A stretch of DNA of 64,000 nt, from NCBI RefSeq assembly GCF_963678635.1, contig NC_087071.1, positions 38,403,858 to 38,467,857 of the forward strand. Direction: 5' to 3'. The notes under the pieces were generated by a model. The model was not told the DNA's origin. It did no database searches and worked only from the letters and a program-made list of their open reading frames with translations. This DNA is from Symsagittifera roscoffensis. Lineage: Eukaryota > Xenacoelomorpha > Acoela > Convolutidae. This document shows, in pieces, positions 55,354-64,000 of the stretch (its first letter is position 1; each line of letters begins with the position of its first letter). The position numbers and the translations under genes are program-made.

Positions 55354-55761
55354 TTGCAAAATTCCAACCGAAAAAACACGCAGAATTAATTCAAAAAAGA
55401 GCAAAAAATTTAAATAGGAAAATTCAAGCATACAAAAGCTAATACTTCAGACAAAATTGATGCCTCAATATGTCCGAAATTTCAAACTTGATTGTGAAAT
55501 TTGGTCGAAATTGCCAGATTGCTCTTTTTTCATTAAATTGTTGGTCTCTGTAAATTGTAACAAGATTATCTTTAACCCTTCTATTGAAAGAAATCATATC
55601 TTGTCATCGTAGTTTAATAACTCCGCAAAGTGTCATTTTTGCACAACAATATATTTTAACAAACAAGACATTGATGAAATTAAGATTGTCATTTGTCATA
55701 AGTAACTCATTGAAGTTTACAGTTTTGATATTCGAATAATATATCTGGATACCGCAAAGCA

Positions 55762-56111
55762 ATGGTTTTCAGAAAAATAACTGCGACAACTCGCAGCAAA
55801 AGAAAACTCGTAACCAAAGACCACTCGCAAAATTTAATGAAAGCGACAACTTGCAAAGTTTGGAAGTTAATTTATAACCTGAGAAATCAGTTTTAAGATC
55901 CACCGGTTTTGGTGGTCGCTACGCGCGCGTCGCAGTTTCGCGGCGATAACTGGCTCTAAATTTCGTATAAAGTCCTAACATCTGTTCGTAAGCTCGCAAC
56001 TGGATGGCGTCATTGCGTCGGCGAGTATATTGCAAGTTGTCTTTTAATGCGAGTTGTTTTTTATTACGAATTGTCTTTTGTCGCGAGTTGTCGCATTACG
56101 GTTTTGAAAAT
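55762..56111. mobile_element. Fold-back element with repeated CGAGTTGTC words
   Basis: Left end 'gcgacaactcgcagcaaaag' faces right end 'cttttgtcgcgagttgtcgc' as inverted repeats, and more copies of the word lie inside. Flanks 'ggttttcagaaaa' and 'ggttttgaaaat' look like an imperfect target duplication. Absent from duplication copy 2. A weak relative may lie at 59,160-59,340. Confidence 0.6.
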
Positions 56112-56389
56112 GAGAATGAAATTATTTTCAATCTAAGTGCTTAATTGAGTTGAACTTTAACAATCATTGAGTTTCATTTCTATTTTGTCTTATGTACTCA
56201 GTTCTAAAAATTAACAGCTTATAGTTACTTTGGTTTTACAAAAAGATTTTAAAAAAAGTTGATTTCTGATAGGTTATTGTAGAGGTTGAAATTTCAGTTC
56301 TTCACTAAAAAAAAAATAATTCAAGAATTCGATTTATGTCCAAAAGGTTACAGTACCAGATGAAGTCTGTTTGAAATTAAAATAGTTTT

Positions 56390-56880
56390 TAAAGTAGTAA
56401 ACGCAATGAAAACTCTTTTATAGGTCTTGCTGTTTTTTTTTTCAGGAAAAAGTATTAAAATGTGCATAAAAGTCTCTAATAACTACAGATGTACATTCGT
56501 ACATATTGATGCATTTATGAATTCACTGAGGTATATATGCACTTTTTGAGTTCTATTGAAATTCATCTGCTTAAATTGACGTAAATAGCACTCTCCGAAT
56601 ATGATCTTGGAAATGGCGCAAAAAAACGTGAACGATTTCTAGTTTCGAAAGTGGAATTTAGTTTTTAGATTTCGAGCGGAATAAAACTTTACCTGTTGAT
56701 CCAATTTTCTCAAGTTGGGTTAACGTTATCAAAAAAGCACCAGCCATAAATCGTTCTAGAATTTCAAGAGCTTCAAGGGCATTTAATTTTTTTTTTGAAA
56801 TTCCAAAGTTGAGAATTTTTCACCAAATTCAGTGTTTTTTTTTGTTTACTTGCATTCATTAATCTTTTCCAATCTTCGAT
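56390..56880 (+). repeat. Dispersed intronic repeat R1, copy 5
   Basis: Very close to the copy at 52,468 along its length, including the 'ttgctgttttttttttcagg' start and 'cattaatcttttccaatcttc' end. Not seen in duplication copy 2. Confidence 0.7.
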
Positions 56881-57049
56881 TGCGGTCCAGGTGAGCTGAT
56901 GAAGCTTCAATGAACAAAATGAAGATATTCATTTACGTCGTGTTCCATTTTCGGAAAAAATCTTTTGTTTACGCTCAAATTTGATTTCTTTCGCGGATTA
57001 TTATCTTTGGAAATCTTTTAAATTATTTTGCTAAAAAGTAGACAAATTC

Positions 57050-57400
57050 AGCTCTCCAATTAAGAAAGTCTTAATGGAGTGAAAAACTGTAAATGACCAT
57101 AAAATTCAAAAATGGATTTTAATTTCAAGTTTTCCCATCAATAAACAAATTAATTATCGACCCAGTTTTCTCTAATTGGTTTAGTTTTCTGAAAATACTG
57201 AGTTTCGGGAATTTTTGAGAATCGACATTGTTTTCATAAAAACTAAAGCAAATAGAGAAAACGGTCGATAAGTAATTTGTTTATTTTGTTGGAAAAGTTT
57301 AAATTTGAAATCCACTTTTAAATCTCATGGTCATTCACAGTTTTTTCGCTCCATTAGGACTTTTTTCAATTGGAGAGGTCAATTTGTCTTATTAGCAAAA
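57050..57400. repeat. Large imperfect palindrome
   Basis: The left arm ('agctctccaattaagaaag' to 'cccagttttctctaatt') is the reverse complement, with mismatches, of the right arm ('agagaaaacggtcgataag' to 'ttcaattggagagg'). A diverged form is at 61,460-61,800 in the other duplication copy, so it predates the duplication. Confidence 0.75.
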
Positions 57401-57517
57401 TAATTTGAAAGATTTCTAAAGAATATTTTCTAGATAAAGATTTTCAGCTCTTATGCCCGAAGAGATCGGTGGTTCTTGTCCAAGTGAGTCTACGTGCAGA
57501 AAGTCTGTGAAAGTCTG

Positions 57518-58242
57518 CAGTGACGATTTAAATTATCCGGACAAAACGAACAAAACTTGAATTTTCAAACGCGTTTTTCTCAAATTGGGTTAAGATTAGA
57601 CACAAAATGAAGAGAACAAAAGTTGCTTAGAATTTTATCAAAATTAATATGGTTCAATTTTTTCTCCGAAATTCTCAACCAAAATTTTACCCCAAAAATG
57701 GGTAATTTTGGCTTTTTCAATTAATCAAGAATTACACTGAAACTACTTTGTTAATTGACAAGAAAATTATATCACAAGGAGCCTCCTACATAGCCCAACA
57801 AAGTTGAAGAAGAATCATATTTCCAAAATTTTGCGCAAGTTGTTTAAAGTTTGTTTTTAAACAGAGATTCTGGGTTTTATATAGTAAAAATCACATTTAT
57901 TGACTATCAAGTAAAATCTTTTTCTCTTATACTGGTTTTTGGAGATTAAACCCCTCTTAAACTTTGTTGGGCTATTTAGGAGGCTTCTTGTGCTATGATT
58001 TTCTCATCAATTAACAAAGTAGTTTCAGTGTAATTCTTGATTAATTAAAAAAAGCCAAAATGACCCATTTTTGGGGTAAAATTTTGGTTGAGAATTTCGG
58101 AGAAAAAATTGCACTATATTAATTTTTATGAAATTCTAAGCAAATTTTGTTCTCATCTCTTTTTGTCTAACGTTAACCCAATGTGAGGAAAACGCTTTTA
58201 GAAAATTCAAGTTTTGTTTGTTGATAATTTAAATCAGCACTG
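57518..58242. mobile_element. Mariner-like MITE with about 300-bp inverted repeats
   Basis: Begins CAGTGACGATTTAAAT and ends ATTTAAATCAGCACTG. Arms of about 300 bp pair across a centre near 57,880 (for example 'ttttaccccaaaaatgggt' with 'acccatttttggggtaaaa'). CAGTG...CACTG ends suggest Tc1/mariner; TA follows on the right, TG precedes on the left. The matching place in duplication copy 2 (near 61,940) lacks it. Confidence 0.75.
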
Positions 58243-58254
58243 TAGTTCCGAAAA

Positions 58255-58372
58255 CAAATATCGATTATCGGGCAAACATTTCAAGACACCGGAATTTCAG
58301 TCCAGTGCGACGAGAGCGTGGTCAAACACGCGATCTTAAAATGTTTGTCCGATAATCGATATTTGTAAACTG
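58255..58372. repeat. 30-bp-arm inverted repeat, copy 1
   Basis: 'caaatatcgattatcgggca' + 'aacattt' faces 'aaatgtttgtccgataatcg' with about 55 bp between ('ccagtgcgacgagagcgtgg'). Copy 2 lies at 61,953-62,068 with both arms preserved. Confidence 0.75.
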
Positions 58373-58458
58373 CACGTAATCGATATCTGCACATAAACCA
58401 TCATTTCCGAAGTATTGCTGATGATCGGAGTAATCAGGTTGTAACCAAGTAAACACTG

Positions 58459-58888
58459 CAGGGTTGGCAAAATGTAAGTTAAAAACAAAAATAACAAACT
58501 AACTGTTATTTATCAAAAAAAAACATGGTATTTTTGTTAAATTGTTAATTAAAAAAACATATCAACAAGAGTTGAGTTTCTTGAACAGAAACGCCAACTT
58601 TCCGGCTTTCTCAACGCCGAGTTGAGCACGAAGCTTCCCATACGTCAGGTGAGATTTATCGCTCTGTAGTTTGTCAAGTGAAACTGCAATTGGTTTGAAA
58701 AAGAAAAAATTAATCCGTTCGGGATTCGCTACAATCGTTTCGGAACAAGCATGCAGTATAGTTGCGTTGTGTTTTTCTAAGAATTACTCATATTTCTAAG
58801 AAATAGCTAACATCACTGTTAGAAATTATAAATAACACTAAGTTAAATTCAATGTTAAATAACAATGTTAAATAACATGCCAACCCTG
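58459..58888. mobile_element. hAT MITE with perfect 8-bp target duplication
   Basis: 430 bp, starts CAGGGTTGGCAAAATG, ends ATGCCAACCCTG, flanked by AAACACTG at 58,451-58,458 and 58,889-58,896. The empty site is visible in duplication copy 2 near 62,250-62,265 ('gtaaacgttgtgttcc'). No transposase. Confidence 0.9.
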
Positions 58889-59376
58889 AAACACTGTGTT
58901 TCTCTGTGTATTGTTGTGTCTCGATGAGCACCCACCGCTTGCCAGCTCGCTGGTATGATTTCAAAAAATTGTTTTAAAAACCCCTCTTAGAAAATTCTCT
59001 AAGAAAAACTATAACAAGCCAGCGATTTTGTCTGATATCAATTGCTGTTGTGAAGGGTTTACTACGTTAATTGAAGAATTGTCTGGAGTAGAACAGCAGA
59101 ACCGTTGATTCAGCGTGCTTTTGAATTGAATGCAAACACGATTACATCATTTTTTACCATGAGACGGTAATTCGTAACCGGCAACACTTCGTAACGTAGG
59201 ATTCAGCAGGAAAAACTAATTCGCCCGCGCAAAACCGCTTGTTCTGAATGAAAGCGCAAAGGAGCGAAACGGAGCAAGTGTTCGCTACTTGCCAATGCCT
59301 TGTTACGATTTGTCGTCTGCTGCGAATTGTTGCGTTAAGCTTTTTCCCCCAAAATCAGGAACCACAAAAACATCAA

Positions 59377-59640
59377 ATGGGGTCAACTAATATATCATTA
59401 AAGAGAACTCTCACTCATGATTCCATCGATGTTTTGAAACTTGAAAACTTGTTTATAGTTGTTTCGCACCTTTTGAAAGACTTAATTACTTCTCTAACGA
59501 GTTCTGAATGCAAAGGCAACTCTATAGCTAGTCGCAGATCCAAGCAACTCCGCAGCGACTCGAGAGCTAGCCGACCAACGTTAGATAGAATCTCAGATTC
59601 ATCTCCAACCAAAACGACTCGTGTCTTGAAATATGAATAG
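59377..59640 (+). CDS. Candidate small gene or last exon, 87 codons
   Basis: Starts MGSTNISLKRTLTH and ends TKTTRVLKYE. It has a hydrophobic helical stretch (IDVLKLENLFIVVSHLLKDLITSL) and then a Ser/Arg-rich tail (SRRSKQLRSDSRASRP). A pyrimidine-rich acceptor (CCCCCAAAATCAG, AG at 59,357-59,358) precedes the ATG by 18 nt, so it could be a trans-spliced single-exon gene or an exon. Composition and low A/T at third positions look coding; the frame is open upstream to 59,248 without added sense. Family not recognised. Confidence 0.4.
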   Translation: MGSTNISLKRTLTHDSIDVLKLENLFIVVSHLLKDLITSLTSSECKGNSIASRRSKQLRSDSRASRPTLDRISDSSPTKTTRVLKYE

Positions 59641-59929
59641 ATAGACTCACCCCTGACTCAGATTTCGCATACCGGAGCATCAAGTTCTGAACACTTTCGG
59701 ATACAGTGAAGAAATGGAATTGATACATGTCGAAAAAACACCATTCAATTCATCGTAAACCAATCTACTCCATTTAATTGTTTCAATTCGTAACAAGCAA
59801 TTATTTATTACGAAAAGTTCACAAAAATAGTTAACAATAAATCAATAAATGTAATATAAGTTTTCATAGCCTTCAACATAAATAATTAATTGTTTTTTTT
59901 CCTCTATTTTTCAAATTTTTACTTTTTGA

Positions 59930-60098
59930 GCTTAGCGAAAAGGATCGAGAGCAGTTGGAGATAGAAGTAAGGCATAAAAACAATGAAGGTCTGGACAATT
60001 ACTACTTGGTGGCCAGAACGGCAGAAAAAAATTCAGAAGATACTGGACATGTTAGAAGAACACGCAGAACTTCTGCCTCGTTTCAGTTCTGAGGTAGA
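59930..60098 (+). other. Possible exon fragment
   Basis: One frame reads EKDREQLEIEVRHKNNEGLDNYYLVARTAEKNSEDTGHV in pieces, then RRTRRTSASFQF and a stop. The composition is protein-like and several AGs precede it. It might follow the 59,377 frame. The end overlaps the first unit of the duplication at 60,078. Low confidence. Confidence 0.3.
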
Positions 60099-60845
60099 TC
60101 GGTTTCGGGTAGCTGGTTGATTGACAACAATTTATTTCATACGTAAATTAACTGTAATTATCGGAAATTACAAGTCAACAAAGAATATCGAACTGACATG
60201 AATTTCGATATTTAAAAGCAGAATTCAATGTCATAAAATACGCAAAATGAAAGCATAAAAAAGTCAGCTTTAAAATAGCGCCTAAACAATTCATGAACTT
60301 TGTTTCGATCTTTCAGTTTTCATCTTTTCTCACACACTGTTCTTGGTTCACCAGTAAATTCATTTATTACGATTTTGATTTTTCTTACTATGAGCTCCTG
60401 CGAGAACATCTCGCATCCTAACAGAGCGAAAAGAGGTGAGAGCTCCAAGGTCAGTCGGGTCAGTTCTCATCCTGGAACTGGTCCTGTCCGGGTCGGCGGA
60501 CCATATTTATGCCTCGTTTTGGTTCTGAGGTAGATTGGAGTTGTTGGGTAGCTGGTTGATTGACAACATTTCATCTCATGCGTAAATTAACCGTAACTAT
60601 CGGGAATAAAAGCCAACAAATAATATCGAACTGACATAAATTTCGGTATTTAGAAGCAGAATTCAATGTCATAAAATTCGCAAAATGAAAGCATTAAAAA
60701 GTCAACTTTAAAACAGCGCCTGAACAATTTTTGAACTTTGTTTCGATCTTTCAATTGTCGTCTTTTCTCACACACTGATCTTCGTTCACCAGAAATTTCG
60801 TTTGGTTCCTTGGTTTCTCTCGCTATAAATTCTAGCGAAAACAGA
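60078..60845 (+). repeat. Tandem duplication, about 430-bp period
   Basis: 60,078-60,400 and 60,507-60,845 match: 'ttctgaggtagat', 'gtagctggttgattgacaac', 'agcagaattcaatgtcataa', 'actttgtttcgatctttca', 'cttttctcacacactg'. Confidence 0.8.
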
Positions 60846-61867
60846 ACTTTAAAAAACAAAGGATTTAAATTTAAAAATTCAATAATACAAAAGCTAACAT
60901 TTCAGGGCTAACATGTCTTAAAGTTGTCCGACATTTCAAATTTGCTGGTAACTTTTGTTCGAAATTGCCAGATTGCTCTTGTTAATTAATTTTCTATGCT
61001 TGGCTTTGCTTGCTGTTTTCTGTAAATTGAAACAAGATTAACCTGAAGCCTTCTAATGAAAGCAATCATATCTTGACATCGTGAAATAATAACTCCGCAA
61101 AGGGTCATTTTTGCACAACAGTATACTAACAAACAAAACTTTGATGAAATTAAGATAGTAGTTTGTCATAAGTAACTCTTTGACGTTTACATTTTGATAA
61201 CTTAAAAAAAGATAATTCAAGAACTCGATTTATGCCCAAAAATTTACATAGCCAGATGAAGTCTTAATGAAGTTCGTATAGTTTTCTATAATTGCGGTCC
61301 ACGTGAACTGATAAAGCTCTAATGAACAAAATGAAGATATTCATTTACGTCGTGTTTTGTTTTGGGAAAAACTTTTTTTCACGCTCAAGTTTGATCTCTT
61401 TCGCAGATTGTCTTTCAAAATGTTTCAAAATATTTTTGATAAAAAATAGACAAATTCAGCTCTCCAAATAAGAAAGTCTAGCTGGAGCGAAAAAATGTGA
61501 ATGACTATTAGATTCAAAAGTGAAATTTAGTTCAACTTTTAAGTTTTCCTAAGAGAAGAAACAAATTAATTGCCGACCCAGTTTTCTCTAATTTGTTTAG
61601 TTTTATGAAAAGACTGTATTTCGAGAACCTTTTAGAATCGACAGTGTTTCATAAACCTAAATCAAGTAAAGAAAATTGGGTCGAAAAGTTTTTTTTTGTT
61701 GGTAAACTTTAAATTTGAAATCCACTTTTGAATCTCATGGTCATTCGCTCCTTTAGGGCAGTTTTTTCGCTCCTTTAGGACTTTTTTTGATTGGAGGGTT
61801 GTTTTTTTTATTTTTAGCAAAATAATTTTAAAGACTTTCAACTTTTATGCTCAAAGAGATCGGTGGT

Positions 61868-61938
61868 TCTTGTCCAAGTGAGTCTACGTGCAGAAATGCT
61901 GTTCTTGTCCAAGTGAGTCTACGTGCAGAATTGCTGTG
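61868..61938 (+). repeat. 35-bp tandem duplication
   Basis: 'gttcttgtccaagtgagtct' + 'acgtgcagaa' occurs twice in a row; copy 1 of the segmental duplication has it once (57,473). Confidence 0.85.
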
Positions 61939-61952
61939 AAAGTCCAGTTCAG

Positions 61953-62068
61953 AAAACAAATAACGATTATCGGGCAAACATTTCAAGCCAGCGCAGTTTC
62001 ATTCCAGTGCGGTGAGAGTCTGGTGAAATACACGGTCTTTAAATGTTTGCCCGATAATTGATACTGGT
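61953..62068. repeat. 30-bp-arm inverted repeat, copy 2
   Basis: Arms 'aacgattatcgggcaaacat' and 'atgtttgcccgataattg' correspond to those at 58,255-58,372. Confidence 0.75.
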
Positions 62069-62329
62069 TTTCGAAACACGAATTTCTCAGCATTTCTGCA
62101 CGTTAACTCGCTTTGGCATGAACCGCCGATTTCTGCGAGAAATAACATTAAAGCTGGGTTTCGTAGCTTACAAAAAGTATACCAAAAGCGCTTCCTCGAC
62201 CTTTATATCCGAAGAATTGCTGGTGGTCGGAGTATTCAGGTTGTAAACAAGTAAACGTTGTGTTCCTCTGTGTATTGCAGTGTCTCGATGAGCACCGACT
62301 TAATTTTTTTCAGCACATTGGTCTGATTT

Positions 62330-62505
62330 TATTACGCTTGCGATCTGGACAAAAACCCACCCGCGCACAAATATTCTGTCTTTTTCTTCGAAAGTCGAAA
62401 CAAAAAAATATTCCACCAGCAATCATTTGTGGCAAAGTTACGGGTATTTAAAAATCGCCAATTTGATAAATTGGGATAACTAACGCGCAATATGTATCAC
62501 TAGTA
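62330..62505 (-). repeat. Dispersed repeat R2, copy 3, inverted
   Basis: On the plus strand it reads 'acccacccgcgcacaaat' early and 'ttgggataactaacgcgcaa' late, the reverse of the order at 14.3 and 36.1 kb. Confidence 0.55.
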
Positions 62506-62519
62506 TCCTCAAATGTACG

Positions 62520-63130
62520 AGACATAGCCAGATTAATACAGAATTTTCCAAAATCTCGAATTCTTAGGAATCAACCAAATCTTGTTTTACTGGTAATTCA
62601 ACTTGATTAGAAGCAAACTTGTCAGACTTTACAATAGCTGAGGTAATTATGATAACAGCTGGGTAGTTTTTGTCTCAGTTTGTTGATCTGACTTTCGAAG
62701 AAAGTAAGGAATATCTATGCTTGTAGTGTTTTTTTATTCAAACCAGTTTTACAAAAAAAATGACTGCGTCTGGGTTTTGATCCTCAAATTTTCAGATTGC
62801 CATGCAAGTGTGCGTTCAACTAGCCTAAATAAAAGAAGGGCTTGTTATTAGTTGATAATTTCAACGTGCTAATTAATAAGGCGAGTTATCCCGTGCTCAT
62901 ATATCGTTGTAAACTGAATTGAGGCAAACTATTTAATAGTTTTAATTCGTCTCAAGTTTTAGCACTTAATTATTGATACTGGCAGTCAAAAATTTGTAAT
63001 TCATCGCAATTTTATTAAGCAAAAATTATTTGAGACCATATAAGGGGCAGTCGGAACATTAAGGATTTTGCCCTGATATACGAGCAGCCTTGTTTGAATT
63101 GGGAACATCTTTGCAAACTTTTGTCGCCCT
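62520..63130. other. Intergenic stretch, nothing recognised
   Basis: No supported gene or repeat ends. Confidence 0.45.
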
Positions 63131-63233
63131 GATAACTTCATTCTGCAGGCTACCAAAATAAAAAAAAATTTTAATCAAAGTATCTAAGCAGTTTGGGTCG
63201 GTTTTGAGTTAGTCTTATTGGCTTTTTATTCAG

Positions 63234-63380
63234 TTTGCAAGGAAGCTCATGTGCTACGACATCTTCCAGTGTCTGGAACACCAAGTGCAGGACCAGTGCG
63301 AGGTCCTCAACACTGCAGAGCCAGAACAGATCTCGGAGGAGCAGCTCACTCAGGCCTGTGATGGAGTGGGGGCGCTGTAA
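63234..63380 (+). CDS. Candidate exon, GC-richer than surroundings
   Basis: Follows TTTTTATTCAG and reads FARKLMCYDIFQCLEHQVQD then QCEVLNTAEPEQISEEQLTQ and ACDGVGAL to a stop at 63,378-63,380. GC-rich third positions and polar, helical composition look coding. It could be a last exon, or an exon whose donor lies before the stop. Family not recognised. Confidence 0.4.
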   Translation, partial: FARKLMCYDIFQCLEHQVQDQCEVLNTAEPEQISEEQLTQACDGVGAL

Positions 63381-63721
63381 TCTTCTCAACCTGATTTGGC
63401 AGAGTTGGACAACCAACCTATGAAGCTAAGCTTCATGCTGCGGATGAGCTCCAGGCGCGACTTTTCCCCGTAGTCTTTTTGAGAGGTTTAAAAAGATTTC
63501 CTTTGCTATAGCCGAGCCAAATTCATGCACCAAAGCCATTTTTTCAAGAAAACTTCCAGAATTTTCTCAAGAACATTTGACCGAAAATGGATTTTTTGGC
63601 GCTCTCACCGACCAAAAAATATAAATTGAACCAGCGCTCACAGAAGCTCCCTTCCCAATGAACTTCTGTTTAATAGGTTCCTTCGGAGTATAAGCAGCGA
63701 GATTTCAATTTTGTCTTTCAG

Positions 63722-63767
63722 TCTGGCAGACACGGAGACGGGTGTTTGGGCCACGCTGCACCCCAAC
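63722..63767 (+). pseudogene. Candidate exon cut by a MITE
   Basis: After the acceptor TTGTCTTTCAG, one frame reads LADTETGVWATLHPN and then runs directly into the hAT-type MITE at 63,768 with no donor. If it belongs with the exon at 63,234, the MITE has damaged the gene or provides its end. Confidence 0.3.
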
Positions 63768-63996
63768 CAGGGGCGGATTTAGAGGTTTTTTTTGGTCAAA
63801 ATATTCCAAAAAGTGCCTAAAAATGCCTTTTTGGCCTGTTTTTCAAAATTTTGCCATCGGCGCAGAAAATTTGCCACCAAAACAGGGTCTTTTTAGTGTT
63901 TTGGGAGAGTTTGGAAATTTTTTTTGGTTAACCTAAAAATAAAAGATTGAGAAAATTCCCCCCCCCCCCCCCTCGAGAAAATTCCAGATCCGCCCG
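63768..63996. mobile_element. hAT-type MITE at the window edge
   Basis: Begins CAGGGGCGGATTTAGAGG, ends with 15 C, then CTCGAGAAAATTCCAGATCC and GCCC. Same family as 3,226, 4,103 and 54,503. The right limit and target duplication cannot be confirmed at the window end. Confidence 0.7.
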
Positions 63997-64000
63997 ATAT

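Larger units (their letters stand above)
55420..58940 (+). repeat. Segmental duplication, copy 1 (transporter 3' flank)
   Basis: Blocks shared in order with 60,870-62,305: 'atacaaaagctaa' to 'gaaattgccagattgctctt'; 'aactccgcaaag.gtcatttttgcac'; 'gcggtccaggtgagctgatg' with 'gaagatattcatttacgtcg'; the palindrome at 57.05-57.40 kb; 'ttgtccaagtgagtctacg'; the inverted repeat at 58.26 kb; and 'gtgtattg..gtgtctcgatgag'. Copy 1 is longer because it holds later insertions (see separate entries). Confidence 0.8.
60870..62305 (+). repeat. Segmental duplication, copy 2
   Basis: Partner of 55,420-58,940. It lacks the fold-back element, R1 copy, mariner-like MITE and hAT MITE that lengthen copy 1, so it shows the pre-insertion state at those places. 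The coding part of the transporter is not included. Confidence 0.8.

Overview
The window is animal nuclear DNA: AT-rich, with long introns carrying GT-AG borders and a heavy load of mobile elements. Three host genes are well supported: a dynactin p24 subunit (38,099-38,662, +), a nucleotide-sugar transporter of the SLC35A1-A3 group in four exons (39,501-55,325, +), and a four-exon gene of unknown function (33,754-37,564, -) that diverges from the dynactin gene. A small two-exon secreted protein (11,723-13,530, -) is likely real. Near-start splice acceptors in front of several ATGs fit spliced-leader trans-splicing, and the retroelement mix (envelope-bearing LTR element, LINEs, Penelope-like element) fits an invertebrate. 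An appendicularian tunicate is one possibility, but the phylum cannot be fixed from this window.

Layout. 1-4.3 kb: duplicated blocks, a 33-bp minisatellite and hAT-type MITEs. 4.3-11.5 kb: a tandem array with an exact 1,959-bp period in its best part. 11.7-13.5 kb: the secreted-protein gene. 15.8-18.9 kb: an old minus-strand relative of the LTR element found at 40-48 kb. 20.6-29.6 kb: LINE material, including an internal 1,565-bp triplication and a second LINE with endonuclease, reverse transcriptase and a (CTA)n tail. 29.7-33.4 kb: a Penelope-like element with terminal repeats, a hammerhead-like core, an 11-bp target duplication, and a PHD finger between its RT and GIY-YIG parts. 33.7-38.7 kb: the divergent host gene pair.

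39.5-55.3 kb: the transporter gene. Its first intron holds a very young 8.0-kb LTR element (LTRs differ at one of 410 positions). That element has no visible pol but carries an envelope-like region, small hydrophobic frames and a 602-codon frame. 55.4-62.3 kb: a segmental duplication of the transporter 3' flank in which hAT and mariner-like MITEs occupy one copy and are absent from the other. 59.4-60.1 kb and 63.2-63.8 kb contain candidate exons of genes I do not recognise.

The least familiar items are the pol-less envelope-bearing LTR element with its 602-codon frame, and a reading frame with a W-x-DV-x-NN core that occurs both before the LINE and inside the Penelope-like element.
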